NCBI GenBank assembly: GCA_030544215.1
Contig: JARZZO010000003.1
Span: 37,390,379 to 37,454,378 of the forward strand
DNA from: Zantedeschia hybrid cultivar
Lineage: Eukaryota > Streptophyta > Magnoliopsida > Alismatales > Araceae
DNA: 64,000 nt
Reading direction: 5' to 3'
A program made the position numbers and the translations under genes. Below, one piece after another: positions 57,114-64,000 of the stretch. The notes below the pieces were generated by a model. That model saw only the letters and a list, made by a program, of their open reading frames with translations, was not told where the DNA came from and ran no database searches. How positions within the stretch are numbered: position 1 is the first letter of the stretch; each line of letters starts with the position of its first letter.

Positions 57114-58660
57114 TGTTGGGTTTTCTCGGGTTTCTCCGGATCTCTCACGCAGCGGAAAATAAAATAAAACCGCAATCCGTTTTCCCGTTTCGAAAAACTA
57201 AACCTACGATTACCGGATAATCGATTCTCACCGTGTGCGGATTCGAATCCGCAACTATTCGGTTCCGTCGGTGCGACACCGCAAGCCGCGCAAGCGCCCG
57301 GCCTCTAGCGAAGTCCACGCGATCCTCCTCGCGATGGATATCCTCACGTTCCTCGTTCTTCGCAGCCCACGAAACCTTCGCCGGTCGCCGCAACAATCGC
57401 CGCAACACCCGGACGATTTCCCGTTGAACGGGATTCGGAGAAGCGGCAGAACAGATCTGGATCTGTCTAGACGCCAGAGAGAGAGAAACAATGGAGGGGA
57501 GGCTAGGGTTAGCAGCAGCTTGGCCTACTCAGCCCGTTCTCTATGTTTTATACTAACCGCGTGGTTTTTCATAAAAACCCCCGGTTTATATAAAATCCAC
57601 TTGTTTATCCATCGCCTTAAGAATCATTTGCGTGTGACCCTCTAGGCCCAAGTACCACTCCAATTAATGGTCCAACAAGCCCAGTGACTCCTCACTGGCT
57701 TTATTAATAAATTAATAATCCTTTATTAATTAATCAATCGAATTGATGTCGCACATCGAATTCGACCGGGCCTCCGATCACGTTGGGGGCCAAGCAACAC
57801 CGCGTGAACCCGGAAGGTATTGGGGTTAAGTAACCCACTCTTGGAACCTTTCCGCCGACAGTTACCGCGTGGATATAATCCTTCATTCGTACAATGCTCT
57901 CGAGTCAACTCAGGATATGGCGAGCTGTCAAACCCTAACCGGTCGACTCACTTGGATTGGATGCCGCTGATGAATATCGGAAAACTCCTTTCCTGATATT
58001 ATCGTCCGCTCTGGCCAGGGACTTCCGCGCATCCTTCCTAGAGCATTCTCTCTCTAAGTACCAAGAGCGAATGATTCCTTATTGACATATAATTCCCTTC
58101 GACGGTATTCCGTTGTACCCAATCCTTGGCGTATTAGAATCCCGTGGCTAGAGATTCGTAAACCAAGGTCAAAGCACAAAAGTCCACCGACAAGGTGTCC
58201 TTGATGTCTCAGGTCCGAGGACCATTCACGCAACTGCGACAATAGAATCAAGCTGGTTGACAGTGAGGTACAATACCATCCAGCGATTCAGTCGGATCAG
58301 TTCAGTGAACTCATTCTCCAATAAGCACCTACAGATTCGCCTTAGTGTCTCCACACAAGTGACTTGTGAGATCAGTCACCCTCATCATATGAGCAGGAGT
58401 AATCTGTACTAGTCTAACCGGATATCCGATGTCCTTCTCGGATATCCTCCGACTAGGAACGATTAAGAATATGTGTGTTTAAGTGATCAGTCTCATTAGT
58501 ATGATCTCATCATAATCTGATCACTATAACACATATTCACGGACTTCATTATGAAACGATAATTAATACGATTTACACATAATGAATATTTTGCCATTTT
58601 ATTAATAAATGAACGAGATTTACATAGTCAGATTGGCTTGTAGGCCACTTAAAACTAGCA
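57114..58660 (-). repeat. 5' LTR of Copia C
   Basis: 1547 bp, TGTTGGGTTTTCTCGG to TTAAAACTAGCA in plus; family I by similarity to the other four copies. Confidence 0.88.
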
Positions 58661-59292
58661 GAAACCAGACCTTAAACATGTTAAAGTCTGGGGATGTCCT
58701 GCTCATGTTAAAAGACATGACACAGATAAGCTGGAATCCAGAACTAACAAATGCAGATTTGTGGGATATCCAAAGGAAACTTATGGATATTACTTTAATC
58801 ATGCTGGCGAACAAAAGGTGTTTGTGGCCGGGAGAGCTGTCGTTCTGGAAGAAGATTATATTCTCTAGAAGGACAGTGGGAGCAAAGTGATTCTGGAAGA
58901 AATTCCAGACCCACAAACTAGCAATGGTTCATCAGATGAACCGTCAGTTTCTGAACCTGTTCAAAATGATACAAAGGAACCTCGTAGGTCTGAAAGAGTA
59001 CCTAAACCACTAGAAAGATATGTAGGACATATTAATTTTGATGGTTCAAGGATACTCTATAATGAGTATGATGATCCTAAGACTTACCAGGAGGCCATTA
59101 AAAGTCCATAGGTCGGGAAATGGTGGGAAGCCATGAATTCTGAAATACAGTCCATGTATATCAACCAAGTTTGGAACTTGGTAGATTTACCCGATGGTAT
59201 AGTACCTATCGGCTGCAAATGGATCTTTAAAAGAAAGATCAGTTCAGATGGACGTATTGAGACTTATAAAGCAAGATTAGTGGCGAAAGGCC
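58661..59292 (+). pseudogene. Copia integrase tail to RT start fragment (element E)
   Basis: The plus strand encodes KPDLKHVKVWGCPAHVKRHD, GYPKETYGYYF, a linker with RRSERVPKPLERYVGHI, and the RT start QVWNLVDLPDGIVPIGCKWIFKRK to LVAKG. TAG codons occur near 58867 and 59109. It is a third Copia subfamily in sequence, flanked by LTRs of C and D. It is probably the oldest element in this cluster. Confidence 0.85.
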
Positions 59293-60880
59293 TGTAATGA
59301 ATCGACAAGAACGCAGCGGAGAATAAAATCGATTCCTATGTATCGCTTGCTGGGATCGTAAAACGGACAATAAAATTAAACGCGGGAAGAACGGTTCTTC
59401 AACTTTGCGGGGTTTCAAATCTCCCGTGGATGATTCCGACTCAGTAATCGCGCACGCGCATGATCTCTAGAGGTATCCACACGAGTTCCCGCTGCAGACG
59501 CGATTTCCTCCTCGACTTGAGTACTCCGAGCAGATCTCAAATCCACCATGCGCGGAGAGAGACAGATCTACTCCAAGAGAGAGAGAAGGAGAGAGAGAGA
59601 GGAGATAGAGAATCTTGAGGTGAGTAATTTGTCCAACCAACTTTTCACCCCTCCCCTTTGGCTTCCTTATATAGAAATAAGGATAAGCACAAGGATTAAT
59701 CCTCATGATTATCCAAGAGTTTGGCCTTGGATAAATCTCCATTAAATCTTCATGTTTATCCTGCGGCTTTTCATACAAATCCAGATAAGCATGAAATTTA
59801 ACGTCTCTCACCGTCTGACGAGAACTCTTATGTGTGTGACCCTCTAGGCCCATATATCAGTCCGGTTGCTGGCCCATTAAACTTAGAACTAATTCTAGAG
59901 TTTAATATTTATTAATTAACATTTAAACATCATATGTTAAATGATTAATTTAATAAACAAGTGGATTATCATCTGATGATTAATTCACTTGGCCTTCTGA
60001 TCATGAACAGCACCAAACACTACCTCATGATCCCAGAAGATATAAGGGATACTGTTCCCTTCAATTGAACCTTTCCGTCTACAGATACCGCACAGATAAA
60101 ATCCTTCACTCATCCAATGTCCCAATAACGCAAGAGTATAGTTTTATAGTCAAACCCTCTATCGCATTATTTAGATGGATTCCAGTACTCAGTTAATTTA
60201 TAGAAAGACATCTCTTTCATTTGACCATGGCCAGGGATTTCTGTGTACACATCCATAGGATATTCTCTCTTCAGTCTTATACCAAGAGTGAGTGATCCCT
60301 TGTTGTTCACTCAATTACCTTCGCAAGCTTTCCACTGTATCTGAGAGACCGACTATCGTGGACTTAATGGTTAAAGTCCACAAGTCAGAGAATCAAGATA
60401 CAATGGTCCACAAACAAGGTATCATTGGTGACTCAGGTCAAAGGACCAACTGTTCTACTGCAACGATTGAATTCTCTGGTTGACTAATAGGTATAATTAC
60501 CATCCAGGAATTCTTATTTGGGTCTGTTCAGTGAACTCATTCTCTAATGAGCACCCACAAGTTTGTCTTAGTGTCACCACACGAGTGAATGTGAGATCAT
60601 TCACCCTCATCACATGAGCAGACATAACTTGTGTCGATCTTATCGGATATTTAATGTCCATCTTAAATATCCTATGATCGAGAACTGTTTAAGACAAGTG
60701 ACTGAGGATATTGATCTCACTATCATGATCTCAGCATGATTTAATATCCCATACATTTGTCTACGGACCTTCATTACGATAGTTAATTTCCAAGAACTCT
60801 AAATGAAGAAATGATTGCCTTTATTCATAATCTGAACTAGAATGTACAATGATTGGCTTTGAGGCCACCCAATTCTATCA
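59293..60880 (-). repeat. 3' LTR of Copia D
   Basis: 1588 bp, TGTAATGAATCGAC to CCAATTCTATCA in plus, followed by TTCTCCCACTT (PPT complement). Confidence 0.9.
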
Positions 60881-60894
60881 TTCTCCCACTTGGA

Positions 60895-63315
60895 CTATAG
60901 CCAATCACCCATGTGTCTAAGTCCCATAGACTTAAGGTGACGTTCTAAATTGTTTTGAGACAATGGCTTAGTCAAGGGATCTGCTACATTATCTTCAGAT
61001 GAGACTTTCTCAACTACTATATCTCCTCGGGCGATAATCTCCCGAATCAGATGAAATCGTCTCAGAATGTGCTTTGACTTCTGATGTGATCTTGGCTCCT
61101 TCGCTTGAGCTATTGCCCCATTGTTGTCACACAATAATGGAACATGATCTGAAAGGCTTGGAACTACTCCAAGTGCCGAGATGAACTTCTTCATCCAAAC
61201 CGCCTCCTTGGCCGCTTCAGCTGCAGCAATGTATTCTGCTTCGGTCGTCGAATCTGCAGTAGTTTCTTGTTTGGAACTTTTCCAACTTACTGCACCTCCA
61301 TTTAACATGAACACAAATCCAGACGTGGATTTGCTATCATCCATATCCGACTGGAAACTCGAGTCAGTAAACCCACGAAGTTCCAAGTCGTTTCCTCCAT
61401 AGACGAGAAATAGATCCTTAGTTCTTCTTAAGTATCTAAGGATACATTTAACCGCCTTACAGTGTTCTTCACCTGGATCAGCCTGATATCTACTAGTGAC
61501 ACTTAGTGGGTGTGCCACATCAAGCCTAGTACATAGCATTGCATACTTGATAGATCCTATTGCCGAGGCATAAGGAACTCTATCCATGTATGCTCTCTCT
61601 TCAGGTGTCTTGGGAGACATTCCTTTAGACAGATAAATTCCATGCCTCATTGGAACGAGGCCTCTCTTGGAATTTTCCATGCCAAACCTTTTGACTATGG
61701 TATCTATATACATAGATTGGGATAAGCCAAGCATCCTTTTGGACCTATCTCTATAGATCCTTATTCCCAGAATATAGGATGCTTCTCCCAAATCTTTCAT
61801 GGAGAAGTTTTTGGATAACCAAGTCTTTACCTATGACAACATTCCTACATCATTCCCAATGAGTAGAATGTCATCAACGTAAAGTACTAAAAAGGTAACT
61901 GCGTTCCCACTAGCCTTTTTATATACACAAGGTTCATCTTCATTCTTAATGAAGTCATAAGATTTGATTGCTTCATCAAATCTTAAGTTCCAAGTTCGGG
62001 ATGCCTGCTTTAATCCATAAATAGATCTTTGCAGCTTGCATACCTTTCTTGAATGCTCTTCGGAAGTGAATCCTTCAGGTTGTATCATATACACCTCTTC
62101 TTGAAGGTTCCCGTTAAGGAATGCTGTTTTCACATCTATTTGCCATATTTCATAATCATAGAATGCGGTGATAGCAAGAAGTATTCTGATTGACTTAATC
62201 ATGGCAACTGGAGAAAAGGTTTCGTCATAGTCAATGCCTTGCCTTTGACGATATCCTTTTGCTACCAGCCTTGCCTTATATGTGTCAATCGGTCCATCTG
62301 CCCCGATCTTTCTTTTAAAGATCCATTTACTGCCAATAGGTACTATACCTTCTGGCAGATCAACCAAGTTCCAAACTTGGTTGGCATACATGGACTGAAT
62401 TTCAGAATTCATTGCCTCTTGCCATTTTTCTGATTCTTGACTATTTATGGCTTCTTGGTAGGTTTGAGGATCATCATCCTCATTTATGTGCACTTTTGGC
62501 TTGCCATCATCGATATGTCCAACATATCTTTCAGGTTGCTTAGGCACTGTACCTGATCTGCGAACCTTTTGTGTATCATCTTGAACAAGTTCTTGAGTCA
62601 ATGGTTCAGTAGATGAACTAGTGTTGATTTGTGAGTCTAGAATTTCTTCCAGTTCTATCTTGCTCCCACTGTCTTCTTTTGAAAGATATTCTTTCTCTAA
62701 GAAGACAACTCTTTTTGTGACAAACACCCTTTGATCGCTGGGCTGATAGAAATAATATCCAAAAGTCTCTTTTGGATATCCCACAAATCTATATTTCTCT
62801 GTCCTGGAGTCCAGTTTGTCTGGATCATGTCTTTTGACATGTGCAGGACAACCCCAGACTCTAACATGCTTAAAGTCTGGTTTCTTTCCTTTCCATATCT
62901 CATATGGAGTGGAAGATACTGACTTACTGGGAACTTTGTTCAACAGATATGCAGCAGTCAATAGTGCATATCCCCATAAAGAGATTGGAAGTTTAGCATA
63001 ACTCATCATTGATCGCACCATATCTAATAGAGTACGATTTCTCCTTTCCAATACACCATTTAATTGTGGTGTATAGGGAGGAGTCCACTGAGACAAAATA
63101 CCATTATTCTTAAGATATTGTGTGAAATCTGTACATAAGTATTCACCCCCTCGATCTGATCGAAGAGTTTTGATACTCTTTCCAATATGGTTCTCAACTT
63201 CATTTTTAAACTCTTTAAATTTCTCAAAGACTTCTAACTTATATTTCATTAAATATATGTAGCCATATCTTGAGAAATCATTTATAAATGAAACAAAGTA
63301 TGAGTAACCACCCAT
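60895..63315 (-). pseudogene. Copia D pol: integrase, RT, RNase H with one stop
   Basis: Leftward from 63315: AMGGYSYFVSF, LRSDRGGEYLC, GVLERRNRTLLD, linker (RRSGTVPKQPERYVGHI), RT start, YVDDILLIGNDV. A TAG at 61828-61830 follows GMLS, then MKDLGEASYILG to RNase H (GFTDSSFQSDMDDSKST, ADSTTEAEYIAAAEAA, LLCDNNGAIAQAKE) and MGLRHMGDWL. It is the best family-II pol here. The integrase N-terminus (first catalytic Asp and zinc region) is removed by a deletion at 63315. Confidence 0.9.
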
Positions 63316-63998
63316 AGCATCTGAAGTCTTGCTGTCTCCACAGCTAACGCAACAACTTTTGCTCCATTCCCAAGCCTCAGATCTACGTCTCCGCGGTTCA
63401 ATCTTCTTTTACTTGTTAGCACCTGCAGGTTATTGCAGATATGAGAAACACATCCAGTATCTAATACCCAAGATGTTGATTCTCTATCAGACAAGTTAAG
63501 ATCGATCATGAGTATACCTGAAGCTTCACCAAGCTTCTCCTTTGCTTTTTCTGCTAGATAGATCTTGCAGTTTCTCTTCCAGTGACCTTCTTTATGGCAG
63601 TGGAAACACTGACCTTTATCATTGACTTTAGCTTTGTCCTTTTGAACCGCCGGTTTGCTTTTCACTAGCTTCTTAGGCTTACCTTTCTTAAAGGTCTGTC
63701 CAGCTTTTCTTTTCTTGTTGGTCTTATCAACAAGCATTACATTTAGCTTATCTTTCTGGATAGTGCCCTCTGTTGTCTTCAACATTTTGAGCAACTCAGC
63801 CAGTGTAACTTCAATTTTGTTCATATTGAAATTGATAATGAATTGTGAAAATGAATCTAGAAGGGACTGTAGGATTAAGTCGATGCTCAGGTCATTGTTC
63901 ATAACAAAGCAGAGCACTGCAAGCCTCTCGATCCATTCTATCATTTTGAGCATATGAGTTTGCACAGATGTGCCCTCGCTCATTCTAGTCCTGAACAA
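63282..63998 (-). pseudogene. Copia D gag (C-terminal part) and truncated protease
   Basis: Leftward: MFRTRMSEGTSVQ, MIEWIERLAVLCFVMNNDLS, basic linker, intact knuckle CFHCHKEGHWKRNC, and protease WVLDTGCVSHIC to TARLQM. At about 63318 it jumps into integrase. The gag N-terminus and leader lie outside the window. Confidence 0.88.
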
Positions 63999-64000
63999 TT

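Larger units (their letters stand above)
53685..58660 (-). mobile_element. Family-I Copia element C: 5' LTR, leader, gag-protease; rest lost
   Basis: 5' LTR (58660-57114), PBS, leader, short gag and part of protease, then B's LTR. The right flank GAAAC continues a plus-strand Copia pol fragment, so C inserted into that older element. Confidence 0.8.
59293..64000 (-). mobile_element. Family-II Copia element D, 5' end off window
   Basis: 3' LTR (59293-60880), PPT, RNase H, RT, integrase, partial protease and gag to the window edge. It inserted in the plus-strand fragment E (left flank AGGCC). Confidence 0.9.

Noticed and set aside
58661..59292. This fragment as the missing part of B or C
   Set aside because: Opposite orientation and clearly diverged from both families.

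Overview
The window is repeat-rich plant nuclear DNA. I found no host gene, rRNA, tRNA, bacterial operon or CRISPR array. Almost every base belongs to transposable elements: Ty1/Copia and Ty3/Gypsy LTR retrotransposons with plant-type primer binding sites (initiator-Met tRNA; TGGCGCCGTCTGTGG type) and a CACTA/En-Spm DNA transposon with a plant Ptta/En/Spm transposase. The sequence suggests a flowering plant with a large, nested-repeat genome. I cannot name the species.

Layout. 1-3653: minus-strand Tat-clade Gypsy element (RT start, protease, gag, PBS, 5' LTR). 3654-6593: AT-rich DNA with a fold-back element, a decayed Tat gag/protease relic and a decayed LTR-like stretch. 6594-8832: 3' LTR and RNase H of a minus-strand family-I Copia. 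8833-11691: one end of a CACTA element with a nearly intact six-exon transposase gene. 11692-16325: a minus-strand Tekay-like element holding an intact gag and no pol. 16326-24505: a plus-strand family-I Copia (F) inserted in the LTR of a second Tat copy, whose gag runs to 26356. 26357-29751: truncated minus family-II Copia. 29752-30889: a 69-bp tandem repeat. 30890-46740: another minus family-II Copia, split by a complete 9.4-kb plus-strand chromovirus-like Gypsy (34492-43927, TSD CATAT). 46741-58660: two minus family-I Copia elements, apparently nested. 58661-59292: plus-strand Copia pol fragment. 59293-64000: minus family-II Copia running off the right edge.

How the parts relate. Family I (LTR about 1.5 kb) and family II (LTR 1587-1588 bp) have different LTRs and gags but share an unusual structured leader just upstream of gag. 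It has four hairpins with one conserved apical core on four different, compensating stems, followed by a three-way junction. Non-canonical pairs are nearly all G-U in the sense RNA, and stems covary between families, which points to selection on RNA. Three family-I copies share a deletion of most of gag, and two share a broken zinc knuckle, so they probably spread in trans. A gag-only Gypsy element lies nearby, which could be the reverse kind of dependence. The structured leader is my best candidate for an undescribed system; packaging, dimerisation or translation control are possible roles but are inference.
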